The notes under the pieces are model-generated. The model saw nothing but the letters and a program-made list of their open reading frames with translations, had not been told where the DNA came from and made no database searches. This document shows positions 8,553 through 17,491 of a stretch of DNA of 64,000 nucleotides, one piece after another. The stretch's first letter is position 1, and the number at the start of each line of letters is the position of its first letter. The translations under genes and the position numbers were made by a program. Origin of the DNA: Rhizobium sp. CFBP 8762 (GTDB taxonomy: Bacteria; Pseudomonadota; Alphaproteobacteria; Rhizobiales; Rhizobiaceae); NCBI RefSeq assembly GCF_014841565.1, contig NZ_JACYUD010000007.1, positions 230,356-294,355 on the forward strand. The letters run 5' to 3'.

Positions 8553-9479
8553 TCACGATGAGGGGAGCGTATCCCATGATGCTTCCCGGCCAAAACTGGC
8601 CAACAGCCAGTGCAGAAACAGCCGAACCCCCGGACGATTGATGCTGGCCGTGTTGCAACTGACATGCCAGCCACCAAACGCATCGATGGAAAAGGAGAAG
8701 GGCTTGATGAGTATTCCCCGTTTAAGGTCGCTGGAAGACAGGGTATCGCTGACCAGGGCCACCCCTGTGCCGTGTACCGCCAGATCAATGGCCATGCCCA
8801 GATCGCTGCAATACAGATGACGGGTGTGTTGATCGTAGTTCGAAGCCCCGGCTTCGTTAAACCAGCGACGCCATTCCGAACCGTCATCCCAGTGCAACAG
8901 GGTCGCGGCCTTGAGATCTGACAGTTGTGAAATTGTCCGACCCAACCGCTCGAACAGCAGTGGGCTGCACATGGGCCCGATGTTGACATGCGCCAGCAGC
9001 GTGGACCATCGATCCGCCCAGCCGCCCGAACCGAAGGAGATGCCGACGTCAATGTCGGTCAATTCATGAACGCGCTGGTTTTCGACAAGCCGGACATGAC
9101 ATTCGATGGCGGAATGGTCTTCACAGAAGTCGTAGAGGTTTTTCGCCAGCCACGTATTGGCGAACATGGGTGGACAGGCGATATCGAGGCGACCCTGCAC
9201 CTGCTCGGCATCTGTCAGGCGAAGAGCGCTGGCCAGAATATCCTGCATGGCGGACGTGACCGTTTTGGCAAAAACCCGCCCGGCATCCGTCAGCACCACG
9301 CCTCGGCCAGACTTGATGAACAAGCTGCAACCGAGCGACTCCTCCAGCCGCCGGATCTGATGGCTGACGGCACTGTCGGTCAGGTTGAGCTCACTCGCTG
9401 CCTTGGTAAAACTCTGGTGGCGCGCCGCTGCCTCGAAGGTTCTCAAGGTCGGCAGTGGCAAATTTCGAATGCTAGCCAA
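8553..9479 (-). CDS. LysR-family regulator, GcvA-like
   Basis: This 308-residue protein has the N-terminal winged HTH (LPTLRTFEAAARHQSFTKAA ... LTDSAVSHQIRRLEE) followed by a periplasmic-binding-like effector domain. The opening LP-L-TFEAAARH is the pattern of the GcvA subgroup. It sits on the same strand immediately upstream of the hisP-like gene, so it is a likely local activator of the amino acid operon, possibly responding to ornithine or arginine. The ligand is not readable from sequence. Confidence 0.88.
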   Translation of the reverse strand: MASIRNLPLPTLRTFEAAARHQSFTKAASELNLTDSAVSHQIRRLEESLGCSLFIKSGRGVVLTDAGRVFAKTVTSAMQDILASALRLTDAEQVQGRLDIACPPMFANTWLAKNLYDFCEDHSAIECHVRLVENQRVHELTDIDVGISFGSGGWADRWSTLLAHVNIGPMCSPLLFERLGRTISQLSDLKAATLLHWDDGSEWRRWFNEAGASNYDQHTRHLYCSDLGMAIDLAVHGTGVALVSDTLSSSDLKRGILIKPFSFSIDAFGGWHVSCNTASINRPGVRLFLHWLLASFGREASWDTLPSS

Positions 9480-9635
9480 TGTATCTTCAGCCTGTCATCT
9501 GGCGTGTACCGTCACGGCAGGGCGTAACCCTCGCCGGACTGACTGTAAAGCGAACCGACCGCTTTAACACTGGCTTTGTCATACATTGTGGAGGCAAAGG
9601 TCCGCATCACCGAATGCTCTAACCTCTTGTTTTGT

Positions 9636-9680
9636 CGCATTGTCCGAACGGTCAAGCGATCCCGCTTTACGTGGAAATCT
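9636..9680 (-). repeat. Interspersed palindromic repeat, family A (copy 1, inverted)
   Basis: This 45-bp element starts with CGCATTGTCCG and ends with GTGGAAATCT. Reversed, it matches the tandem elements at 23105-23208 (AGCATTTCCAG ... CCGGACAATGCG). It overlaps the stop codon of the tauC-like gene by two bases. It is a diverged copy of a short interspersed repeat of the kind common between genes in Rhizobiales. Confidence 0.6.
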
Positions 9681-10533
9681 ACGTCCGCCCCTTCCACGGC
9701 ACAAGCAGGGCTTCGACCAGCTTGACGGCGGCACCGAAGGCAAAGGCGCAGACGGCGATCAGTGCAATGCCGACAAACACCACATCCGTTGCCAGAAACT
9801 GCGATGCCGACATGATCATGTAGCCGATGCCGCGATTGGAAGCGATCAGTTCGGCCGCCACAAGCGTGCTCCAGCCAACACCAAGCGCGATGCGAACGCC
9901 GGTCAGTATCTCGGGCAGCGCCGTCGGCAATACGATGTGAAAGAACAGTTGCAACCGGCTGGCACCCAGTGAGCGTGCCGCATTGACCCGTTCAATCGGC
10001 AGCGCCTTCACTCCTGCCTGCGCGGACAGACAGATGGGCGCAAACATGGCCAGGATCAGGAGGGTGATTTTTGAGGTCTCGCCAATGCCCAGCCAGATGA
10101 TCATCAGCGGCAGATAGGCAAGCGGCGGTAGCGGCCAGTAGAATTCGATGGGCACATCAAGAATGCCCTTGGCCCACCGGCTGAGGCCCATCAACAGGCC
10201 CACCGGAATGGCAACCACAATCGCAAATCCGGCTGCCGTCAGAATGCGAAACAGGCTGGCATAGATATGTTCTCCGAGCGACGCGCCTGCATACCCATCG
10301 CGCGCAATCGCGCCAAATTGCGTCAGCACGTCCTGCGGGGTTGGCAGAAACAGGCGCGGCACGACGCCCAGCCGCGTTACCGCCCACCACAGGCAGACAA
10401 TGGCGATGGCAGTGGCAAGGCTGATCAACAGCGTGGGGCGGCCACTGATGCCAAAGCCCCGCATTGCGACAATCTTCGGCCCTGCCTCCGGCAGCGCTGT
10501 TACGACCGTTGAGGGCTGGCTGATCTCACTCAT
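9679..10533 (-). CDS. tauC: Taurine/sulfonate ABC transporter permease (TauC/SsuC type)
   Basis: This 284-residue permease has about six helices after a soluble N-terminal extension. The EAA loop reads [29 protein letters not shown], as in the nitrate/sulfonate/taurine family. Its ATG overlaps the ATPase gene's end by four bases. It works with the TauB-like ATPase and the TauA-like binding protein, in the order tauA-tauB-tauC on the minus strand. No taurine dioxygenase (tauD) follows in the window, so the imported sulfonate must be used by enzymes elsewhere or by the oxidoreductase at 12642. Confidence 0.87.
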   Translation of the reverse strand: MSEISQPSTVVTALPEAGPKIVAMRGFGISGRPTLLISLATAIAIVCLWWAVTRLGVVPRLFLPTPQDVLTQFGAIARDGYAGASLGEHIYASLFRILTAAGFAIVVAIPVGLLMGLSRWAKGILDVPIEFYWPLPPLAYLPLMIIWLGIGETSKITLLILAMFAPICLSAQAGVKALPIERVNAARSLGASRLQLFFHIVLPTALPEILTGVRIALGVGWSTLVAAELIASNRGIGYMIMSASQFLATDVVFVGIALIAVCAFAFGAAVKLVEALLVPWKGRT

Positions 10534-11321
10534 TGTGTCACACTCCTCAACTCATGGGCCCCATGCAGCAGCGCGCGGATTTCCTCGCGCAGGCTGTTGA
10601 ATTCTGCCGAGGTCTTGATGGCCCGGGAATCACCGGTTTGCGCAAAGCGGCGCACGAAATCCAGATCGAACCGGGCGACGATCCGCCCCGGCCGTGGCGA
10701 CATCACGATCACATGCGTGCCGAGGAACAACGCTTCCTCCACCGAATGGGTGATAAAGAAGACCCGTTTTCCTGTTCTGGCCCAGACCGACACGAGAAAC
10801 TCCTGCATCTGCTCGCGCGTCAGGCTGTCCAGCGCACCGAATGGCTCGTCCATCAGCAGCGTATCGGGATCGGCGGCCAGTGCACGGGCAATTCCCACGC
10901 GCTGCCGCATCCCGCCCGACAGTTCATAGGGAAACGCCCGGGCAAAATCGCTGAGGCCCACGACGTCCAGCAGGTCTTCGCATCGCCTGGTCTGCTCCGC
11001 CCGCGATACGCCGGAAAATTTTAAACCGAGCGCGACGTTGTCGATGACGTTTTTCCACGGCAACAGCGTGTCTTTCTGGAACACGACCCCCCGGTCGGCG
11101 CCCGGCTCTGCGACCGGTCGGCCATTGAGCGCAATCGTCCCGCTGGACAGCGGCAGAAACCCGGCAATGGCATTCAGCAGGGTTGATTTTCCGCAGCCAG
11201 ACGCCCCAAGCGCCACGACAAATCCGCTATCGGGAATGTCGAGCGAGACACGATCCAGCGCATGGACGGTACGGCCATCATCCGTTTTGAAGGTAACACT
11301 TGCATGATCTATTGTCAGCAT
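10530..11321 (-). CDS. tauB: Taurine/sulfonate ABC transporter ATP-binding protein (TauB type)
   Basis: This 263-residue ATPase has Walker [15 protein letters not shown]-loop [10 protein letters not shown], signature [15 protein letters not shown], Walker [13 protein letters not shown] and switch ITHSVEEAL. The LLPW after the Q-loop and the DEPFGALD form are the hallmark of the nitrate/taurine class. It lies 65 bp after the binding-protein gene, across a hairpin, and overlaps tauC by four bases. Confidence 0.88.
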   Translation of the reverse strand: MLTIDHASVTFKTDDGRTVHALDRVSLDIPDSGFVVALGASGCGKSTLLNAIAGFLPLSSGTIALNGRPVAEPGADRGVVFQKDTLLPWKNVIDNVALGLKFSGVSRAEQTRRCEDLLDVVGLSDFARAFPYELSGGMRQRVGIARALAADPDTLLMDEPFGALDSLTREQMQEFLVSVWARTGKRVFFITHSVEEALFLGTHVIVMSPRPGRIVARFDLDFVRRFAQTGDSRAIKTSAEFNSLREEIRALLHGAHELRSVTQ

Positions 11322-11339
11322 AATCCGCTTTCAGGGGTT

Positions 11340-11374
11340 GAAGCGCCTGCCGTTAACACGTGGGCAGACGCTTC
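11340..11374 (-). terminator. Hairpin between tauA- and tauB-like genes
   Basis: Inverted repeat GAAGCGCCTGCC / GGCAGACGCTTC (11340-11351 and 11363-11374) forms a 12-bp stem with one mismatch. There is no clear T tract, so it may stabilise or attenuate the transcript after the binding-protein gene rather than end it, giving more binding protein than ATPase. Confidence 0.45.
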
Positions 11375-11386
11375 CGCTTCTCTCAC

Positions 11387-12397
11387 TTACTTGGCAGCGG
11401 TCAGTGCATCCGCCGTAACGAAGGCGGCGTAGCTTGGCAGCACTTCGGTAATTTTGCCCTGATCTTTCAAGAACTGCGCCGTATCTTTCAGGATCTTGGC
11501 AGCCCCTGAGGCCTCGCCGCCGCCCAGCCAACTGGCCGAGGCCTGTACGTCCGGCGTCAGCAGGTTGAGATTGGTGAGCGCCGAAGCCTGCTGTTCCGCT
11601 GTGCCGCCAAGAAGCTTGGCCAATGCCTTGGCATTGTCGCTGTCCGGTCCCCAGGCCGACTTCTCCTTCGCAAATGAAGCGTAGTATGTGTTGATAACGC
11701 CTGCGTATTGCTTCAGAAATTCCGGGTTCTCGTCGCTGAACTTGGCAGCGGCAACCCAGGCCGAAAATGTTGGCGAGCCTTTTTCTGCAACCTCCTTGGA
11801 GGTGATCAGCACCTTGCCATTTTTTTTCAGTTCGGTCAGGGCCGGATCCCAGACAAAGCCACCATCAATATCGCCCCGGTTGAACCCGGCTACGATTTCA
11901 GGTTGTGGAATGGCGAAAACCTGTACGTCCCGTTCGCTAAGGCCCTGTGCCTTGATCAGCGCCAGCAACTGATAGTGATCAGTCGAAACGGGTGCTGCGG
12001 CCAGCTTCTTGCCCTTAAGATCACCGAGACTGTTGATGCCGGAGCCATTGCGCACAACCAGCGCCTCGTCGATGCCGGAGATGGACGACAGGTAGAACGC
12101 CTTGACGTCGAGACCGCGCGATGTCGCGGCAGCAAACGGGCTGGAGCCGACATAACCGATCTGCACGTCGCCGGACGCAATAGCGGCAAAGATTTCTGCG
12201 CCGGAATTGAACTTACGAAAATCGATGTCGTAGCCGGTAACCTTGGCAAATTCTCCGTTGGCGATGGCGACCGAGGAGGGAAGCGCATCGGTCTGATAGG
12301 CCACAACCACCTTCTTATCGGCAGCACTGACCGCCACAACAGCCGACAGGCTGGACAGGCCGAACACTGCCGCACCCAAAATTGCTTTAAAAGTCAT
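11387..12397 (-). CDS. tauA: Taurine-binding periplasmic protein (TauA type)
   Basis: The protein is 336 residues from the ATG at 12397, which has AGAGGGA upstream; a longer reading frame to 12541 lacks a signal peptide and is rejected. A Sec signal precedes a mature start near ADKKVVVAYQT. Similarity to E. coli TauA as I remember it is extensive: VAYQT, DFRKFNSGAEI, ASGDVQIGYVGSSP, EALVVRN, RGDIDGGFVWDPAL and DTAQFLKEQGK-like segments. It should bind taurine or a related small sulfonate. It is the first gene of the importer operon, 244 bp downstream of the FAD oxidoreductase gene on the same strand. Confidence 0.88.
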   Translation of the reverse strand: MTFKAILGAAVFGLSSLSAVVAVSAADKKVVVAYQTDALPSSVAIANGEFAKVTGYDIDFRKFNSGAEIFAAIASGDVQIGYVGSSPFAAATSRGLDVKAFYLSSISGIDEALVVRNGSGINSLGDLKGKKLAAAPVSTDHYQLLALIKAQGLSERDVQVFAIPQPEIVAGFNRGDIDGGFVWDPALTELKKNGKVLITSKEVAEKGSPTFSAWVAAAKFSDENPEFLKQYAGVINTYYASFAKEKSAWGPDSDNAKALAKLLGGTAEQQASALTNLNLLTPDVQASASWLGGGEASGAAKILKDTAQFLKDQGKITEVLPSYAAFVTADALTAAK

Positions 12398-12641
12398 TGT
12401 ATCCCTCTGGCCGGATATCACCGGCCCCCCGTTGTTTCCACCGTTGAAGAATAGGCGGAAAGCCGATTTCTCAAACAGCAACAAATCTCTTAATTTTGAG
12501 GGGTTGGGAGATAGACTTTGTTGTTTTGGCGAGGGACGCAAAGCTTTCCGACTTCGCGCGCGGATATCGAGATTTTTTCATGCCGCCGGTTTCCTGCAAG
12601 GCCGCGCGTATCAGGACGATCCGCATTGCCGTTGTGCCGGA

Positions 12642-13931
12642 CTATTTCCCGCGGTCCAGCAGCCGATGCACAGGGTGCATCCGGTTGGCGAGGCCTGCGG
12701 TTATCCCATGAAACCGTATGGGCTGCATATCGGTTACAGGCAGAGGCATATCGCCGTCCATCCGGCGGCCCGCGACCCAGCGGCCAATCTCCTGGCCCAG
12801 TGACAAAGACAGCGCCACACCGCGACCGGAATAGACCCCGCCGAAGACAAGGCCGGGCGCCAGCCGGTACAGGCGCGGACGGCGGTCGGGAACGATGGCA
12901 AATGTTCCATGCCAGTATTCCTGCACGGTCAAAGGCGTCCGCAATGCGGGAAATGCCTTGCGGAGCAAGCGTTCCACCTTGGCACGCCCCCGGTCCGCCT
13001 CGTTGTGCCACAGTGTATGGGTGGCACCGCTTACCAACCGATAATCCCGGTCATAATGGAAATACCGGAGATCGTTGCGCATGTCGGACACAGCCGGGTT
13101 GCCGATGAGGATCTGAGCACGCACCTCCTCCGACAAGGGCTCGGTTGCCGCCTGAAACACCCGGAATGGGATCAGGGTTCGCTTCAGTCCCGGCCACAGG
13201 TCGCCGCTCAAGGCATTGGTTGCCAGGACCACCTCGTCGGCGGTCACGCTTCCCGCCTCGCTATGCACCCGCCAGCCAGCATCCGTTTTCTCGATCCGCA
13301 GGGCCCGCGTGTTCTCAAATATGGTCGCACCTTCCTGCTCCAAGGCGTGCGCCAGGCCGATTGTCAGGGCAAACGGATTAATGTGGCCGGAGTTTTCCAC
13401 CATCCAGCCGCCAAGATAGGGGCTACCGATGCGCGTGGACACCGCATCGCGATCAAGCCAGGACACCGCCGCGCCAAACGCTTGCCATTCCTCGTAAAAC
13501 TGCCGGGCACGTTTCAGGGTCGTGTCCGTATGGGCAGGCTGTATCCATCCGTTTTGCACCTGATGCGCATCGATCCCGAACCGCTGCATCAGCCCGAAGG
13601 CCACACCCGCTGCGTCGGCAACCATGCAGTTGTACCGGCCACCAACGGTGCGGCCATACACTGCCTCGAACTCGGACGGCGATGCCTTGGAATGGTGGGA
13701 GATCACCAGACCATTGTTGCGCCCGGAGGACGCCGAGCCGATCTCGTTGCCTTCCAGCATGATGACGTTCGCGCCACTGTCGCGCGCACCAAGTGCGGCG
13801 GCCATGCCGGTGAAGCCACCGCCGACCACGAGAACATCCGTTTTGAGGTCCCCGGCAAGGCGGGGTGCGGTTTTGCGCTGCGCTGCCGTCTTGCGCCAGA
13901 GATGCGGGGTTTTCCAGTCATCGTTAACCAT
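12642..13931 (-). CDS. FAD-dependent amine/amino acid oxidoreductase (DAO family, PuuB/DadA-like)
   Basis: This 429-residue protein has an N-terminal FAD dinucleotide site (DVLVVGGGFTGMAAALGA) and the DAO-family glycine-rich C-terminal FAD contact GGVYSGRGVALSLSLG. The stretch SASSGRNNGLV after the first strand resembles gamma-glutamylputrescine oxidase and related amine dehydrogenases. It would oxidise a C-N bond of an amine or amino acid and pass electrons to FAD. Its ATG overlaps the livF stop by eight bases, so it is the last gene of the livKHMGF operon and shares its operator at 18696. A taurine-dehydrogenase-like role is an alternative because tauABC follows directly. Confidence 0.85.
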   Translation of the reverse strand: MVNDDWKTPHLWRKTAAQRKTAPRLAGDLKTDVLVVGGGFTGMAAALGARDSGANVIMLEGNEIGSASSGRNNGLVISHHSKASPSEFEAVYGRTVGGRYNCMVADAAGVAFGLMQRFGIDAHQVQNGWIQPAHTDTTLKRARQFYEEWQAFGAAVSWLDRDAVSTRIGSPYLGGWMVENSGHINPFALTIGLAHALEQEGATIFENTRALRIEKTDAGWRVHSEAGSVTADEVVLATNALSGDLWPGLKRTLIPFRVFQAATEPLSEEVRAQILIGNPAVSDMRNDLRYFHYDRDYRLVSGATHTLWHNEADRGRAKVERLLRKAFPALRTPLTVQEYWHGTFAIVPDRRPRLYRLAPGLVFGGVYSGRGVALSLSLGQEIGRWVAGRRMDGDMPLPVTDMQPIRFHGITAGLANRMHPVHRLLDRGK

Positions 13932-14673
13932 GAAGCAAGGTCTCCGATGCGCCGCCGAGAAAATGCTCGCTGATGGCTGCGTGCTCGGCCAGCTCCTGCG
14001 CAGGGCCGTGCAGTCTCACGGTGCCGTTGTTCAGCAGATAGGCGTAGTCGCCGCACTCCAGCGCCAGTTGGACATTCTGCTCCACCAGCAGGATCGAAAT
14101 GCCGGATTTGGACAGGTCCAGCACAATGTGAAAAATCTGCTGGACGATCTTGGGGGCCAGCCCGAGCGATGGCTCATCCAGCATCAGCAGTCTCGGCTCG
14201 GCCATCAGCGCGCGCCCAATCGCCAGCATCTGCTGCTGACCGCCCGACATGCGGCTTGCCATGCCGTTGCGACGCTCTTTCAGAATGGGAAACAGGTCGA
14301 AGACGTCGCTGCGCAGCGCCTCGAAGCTTTTGCCTGCCCGGCCCACATGGGCCGCAACAAGGTTCTCCTCCACCGTCAGACGCTGGAAGATCTGGCGTCC
14401 CTCCGGGCAATGGGCAAGGCCCATGCGCACCACCTGTTCCGGGCGTGCCCCGGTGATGTCGTTGCCGTCAAACAGGATCGTGCCGGATGTGGGGCGCGCG
14501 ACACCGGAAATGGAGTTGAGGAGCGTGGTCTTGCCTGCGCCGTTCGGCCCCAGCACCACGACGATCTCGTGTTCGTCGATTTCGAGATCGATCGTCTTAA
14601 GAACGCCGACGCGCCCGTATCCCGAGCTGAGCCCGGCGATCTTCAGCAGCGGCCTTGATGTCGTCGATGTCAT
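13924..14673 (-). CDS. livF: Branched-chain amino acid ABC transporter ATP-binding protein (LivF)
   Basis: This is a LivF-type ATPase of about 249 residues from the ATG at 14673 (MTSTTSRP). It has Walker A GPNGAGKTTLLNSI, signature MSGGQQQMLAIGRAL, Walker B LLMLDEPSLGLAP and switch LVEQNV. The SLGLAP and VEQNV wording is diagnostic of LivF. It overlaps the 3' end of livG by 77 bp and the oxidoreductase gene by eight bases. The liv-type importers accept branched-chain amino acids but also many other amino acid-like and aromatic ligands. Confidence 0.9.
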   Translation of the reverse strand: MTSTTSRPLLKIAGLSSGYGRVGVLKTIDLEIDEHEIVVVLGPNGAGKTTLLNSISGVARPTSGTILFDGNDITGARPEQVVRMGLAHCPEGRQIFQRLTVEENLVAAHVGRAGKSFEALRSDVFDLFPILKERRNGMASRMSGGQQQMLAIGRALMAEPRLLMLDEPSLGLAPKIVQQIFHIVLDLSKSGISILLVEQNVQLALECGDYAYLLNNGTVRLHGPAQELAEHAAISEHFLGGASETLLHG

Positions 14674-15427
14674 TGGCTGTTCCCAGATAGGCGGTTTGAA
14701 CGTCGGTACTGGCCTGCACCTCAGCGGGCGTTCCCTCAAAAAGCAGTTTGCCGTGATGCATCACGACGATGCGGTCGCAGAGCGACATGACCAGATCCAT
14801 GTCATGCTCCACAATGATCATCACCCTTTCGGGGGACTTGAGAGCCGCAAGCCGGCTGGTCAGTTCGGCTGTTTCATGGTGGTTCAACCCGGCGGCGGGC
14901 TCATCTAGCAGCAGCACACGCGGATTGGTTACCAGTGCGCGGGCTATTTCCAGCATCCGCTGGCGACCATAGGGAAGGCTTCCGGCTTCAGCCTCCGCGT
15001 AGCCCTGCAGATTGAAAAAAGACAGAAGCTCCATACAGGCAGCGCGGCGGCGCGCTTCACGCTCCGTGGCAAACGGCGGCCACAGAATTTCCTTCCACGC
15101 CTGCCCAACGGCCTGCGGATAGTAGCAGACCTCCAGATTTTCCAGCACCGTCATCTGGTCGAACAAACGAATGTTCTGGTAGGTCCGGGCAACGCCCTGA
15201 TTGGCAACCTCAAATTTCTGAAGACCGCAAAGATTGGACCCATCCAGATGGATAGCACCTGAGGACACGGTGTAGGAGCCAGCCGTCATGTTGATCAGCG
15301 TGGATTTACCAGCCCCGTTCGGGCCAATAATGCCATGGATCAGGCCGGGGGCAAAAGACGTGGACACGTCATCGATGGCGACATTGCTGCCATAGTGCTT
15401 TCTCAAATTCTGGAATGTCAGCGTCAT
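14597..15427 (-). CDS. livG: Branched-chain amino acid ABC transporter ATP-binding protein (LivG)
   Basis: This 276-residue LivG-type ATPase has Walker A GPNGAGKSTLINM, Q-loop RTYQNIRLF, signature LPYGRQRMLEIARAL, Walker B VLLLDEPAAGLN and switch IVEHDMDLVM. The start ATG at 15427 overlaps the livM stop (ATGA arrangement). The protein extends about 25 residues past the usual AYLG end (rich in Asp and Arg), and this tail overlaps livF by 77 bp. Confidence 0.9.
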   Translation of the reverse strand: MTLTFQNLRKHYGSNVAIDDVSTSFAPGLIHGIIGPNGAGKSTLINMTAGSYTVSSGAIHLDGSNLCGLQKFEVANQGVARTYQNIRLFDQMTVLENLEVCYYPQAVGQAWKEILWPPFATEREARRRAACMELLSFFNLQGYAEAEAGSLPYGRQRMLEIARALVTNPRVLLLDEPAAGLNHHETAELTSRLAALKSPERVMIIVEHDMDLVMSLCDRIVVMHHGKLLFEGTPAEVQASTDVQTAYLGTANDIDDIKAAAEDRRAQLGIRARRRS

Positions 15428-16419
15428 CGTGAAAACAGCCTCCGGATGAGTTTGTCCGGTCCGAATGTGCGCGGTATCATTCCCCCCGGTCGCAGGATGA
15501 TCAGCACGATCATCAACAGGCCAAGGAACAGCACGCGCCACTCGGCAAATTCACGCAGCACCTCCGGCATGAGAATGAGGATGGCCGCGCCGACGATAAC
15601 CCCCAGAATGTTGCCGATACCGCCCACGACGATCATCAGAACGATCAACACCGATTCCTGCAACGCGAAGCTTTCAGGGCTGACGAAGCGCTGCGAGGCC
15701 GCGAAAATGACGCCTGCAATCGAACCAATCATGGCTGAGGTCGCAAACGCGGTCAGCTTGGCCACCGTGGTGTTGATGCCGATACCGCGGGCCGCATCCT
15801 GATCTTCGCGGATGGCGGCCCACGCCTTTCCCAAAATAGACCGTTCCATACGCCAGACGAGCGTGCCGATGACGACGACACAGACAAGCAGGAGCCAGTA
15901 TATCTCCACTGGCCTTGCCAGTTCGATGCCAGCGACAGACGCCTTGTCCAGCCGGGCAATGCCCTTGGGACCGCCCGTCAGCCAGTCGACATTGTTGACG
16001 ATGATGCGGATGATCTCGCCGAAACCAAGCGTGACAATTGCCAGATAATCACCCCGCAGCTTCAAAACGGGAATGCCGAGCAGAATACCGGCCATCAAAC
16101 CCAGACCGGCGGCGATGACGACAATCAGCAGGAATGGCAGGTGAAGGTCGAGCTGGGGACTGGCCAGCAATGCATAGGTATAGGCGCCGACCGCATAGAA
16201 GGCGACGAAGCCAAGATCGAGCAGACCGGCATAGCCCACGACAATGTTGAGGCCAATGCCGAGCAGAATATAGATCAGCAGACCATTGACGACCCGAACA
16301 TAGTAGTTGGGCAGAAACGGTGTGGCGACGAGAAGGGCAAGCGCCGCCAGAACCACCAGCCAGGCCAGAACCTTACTGCCACCGGTCGACACCGGAACGG
16401 AAGTATCGATAGAGGACAT
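15424..16419 (-). CDS. livM: Branched-chain amino acid ABC transporter permease (LivM)
   Basis: This 331-residue membrane protein has about ten hydrophobic helices. The family segments GLLDLGFVAFYAVGAYTYALLA, LRGDYLAIVTLGFGEIIRI and GGIGNILGVIVGA are present. It pairs with LivH to form the channel. It starts with a one-base overlap on the livH stop and ends in an ATGA overlap with livG. Confidence 0.9.
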   Translation of the reverse strand: MSSIDTSVPVSTGGSKVLAWLVVLAALALLVATPFLPNYYVRVVNGLLIYILLGIGLNIVVGYAGLLDLGFVAFYAVGAYTYALLASPQLDLHLPFLLIVVIAAGLGLMAGILLGIPVLKLRGDYLAIVTLGFGEIIRIIVNNVDWLTGGPKGIARLDKASVAGIELARPVEIYWLLLVCVVVIGTLVWRMERSILGKAWAAIREDQDAARGIGINTTVAKLTAFATSAMIGSIAGVIFAASQRFVSPESFALQESVLIVLMIVVGGIGNILGVIVGAAILILMPEVLREFAEWRVLFLGLLMIVLIILRPGGMIPRTFGPDKLIRRLFSR

Positions 16420-17369
16420 CAGAATTCCCTCTTATACACCATGCTCTCCTCCGACACCGGCTCGCCGAGAATGCCGGCGGGGCGAACGAGCAGAACAAGG
16501 ATGAGAATGGCGAAGGCCAGAACGTCGCGATACTCGGTGCCAAGCAAGCCACCGGTCAGCGCTGGAAGCAGGGCGGTGCCCGCGACCTCCACAAATGCCA
16601 GAATGAAGGCACCGAGCATGGCACCGGGAATGGAGCCGATGCCGCCGAGAATAGCGGCGGTAAACGCCTTCAGCCCGATGACGGCGCCCATCGTCGGCGA
16701 CATGATACCGTAGTAGCTGGCGTAGAGAATGCCGCCCGCCGCACCCAGAACCGGCCCTGCGAAGAACACGAGCGAAATGGCGAGATTGACATTGATGCCC
16801 AGCAGCTGCGCCGTCGGCCGACTTTCAGACACGGCGCGCACGATAATGCCCGCACGGCTTCGGTTAACCAGTGTGTAGAGGGCAACCATCAAGACAAGGG
16901 CGGCGATCAGAATGCCGATCTGCACCGAGGTTACCGTACCGCCCAGAACGTCGAAGCGGGTGGATGGAAAAAAGCTTGGAAAGCCGATGGGTTGCGGACC
17001 GGCGACAATCTGCACCGCTGTGACCAGCGACAGCGACACCCCGAGCGACGACAGCATGGGCGCAAGCCGGTTGGAATGGCGCAAAGGCTTGTAGGCCAGA
17101 CGCTCCACCCCGACCCCGATCAGACCGACCACGATGACGGCAGCAAAAAACACCAGCGCGAGAATGACGACACCGGCATTGCCGATATCGCCAATCAGCA
17201 GCGTCAGAATAACAAAAGCAGCATAAGCGCCCAGCATGAACATTTCGCCATGGGCGAAGTTGATCATGCGAAGCACACCGTAGACCATCGTATAACCGAG
17301 CGCGATCAGGGCATAGATCGAGCCGATGGTCAGGGCGTTGAAAACCTGTTGGATGATAGTTCCAAGCAT
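16419..17369 (-). CDS. livH: Branched-chain amino acid ABC transporter permease (LivH)
   Basis: This 316-residue permease runs from the ATG at 17369 (MLGTIIQQV). Family signatures are ALTIGSIYALIALGYTMVYG, RMINFAHGEMFMLGAY and the C-terminal GGIGSIPGAMLGAF. An upstream in-frame ATG at 17402 is less likely because it would add a non-hydrophobic leader. A strong GC hairpin lies between the livK stop and this start. Confidence 0.9.
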   Translation of the reverse strand: MLGTIIQQVFNALTIGSIYALIALGYTMVYGVLRMINFAHGEMFMLGAYAAFVILTLLIGDIGNAGVVILALVFFAAVIVVGLIGVGVERLAYKPLRHSNRLAPMLSSLGVSLSLVTAVQIVAGPQPIGFPSFFPSTRFDVLGGTVTSVQIGILIAALVLMVALYTLVNRSRAGIIVRAVSESRPTAQLLGINVNLAISLVFFAGPVLGAAGGILYASYYGIMSPTMGAVIGLKAFTAAILGGIGSIPGAMLGAFILAFVEVAGTALLPALTGGLLGTEYRDVLAFAILILVLLVRPAGILGEPVSEESMVYKREF

Positions 17370-17456
17370 TGTGGACCCTGTCCGTATACGCCCTTGGGGC
17401 ATGGATAGGATGCGCGGCCGTCATGACACCATGAACCGCAGCCGCGCGATGGCAGC

Positions 17457-17476
17457 GGCACCCCCAAGGGGGTGCC
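17457..17476 (-). terminator. GC-rich hairpin between livK and livH
   Basis: A perfect 9-bp stem GGCACCCCC/GGGGGTGCC with a two-base loop lies 15 bp after the livK stop. No T run follows on the minus strand. It probably protects or partly terminates the livK message so that the binding protein is made in excess, a common arrangement in ABC import operons. Confidence 0.55.
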
Positions 17477-17491
17477 GGGAGCATCTCAGCC

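Noticed and set aside
12398..12541. N-terminal extension of the TauA-like protein to 12541
   Set aside because: It would put 48 polar residues before a clear signal peptide; the ATG at 12397 has its own ribosome site.
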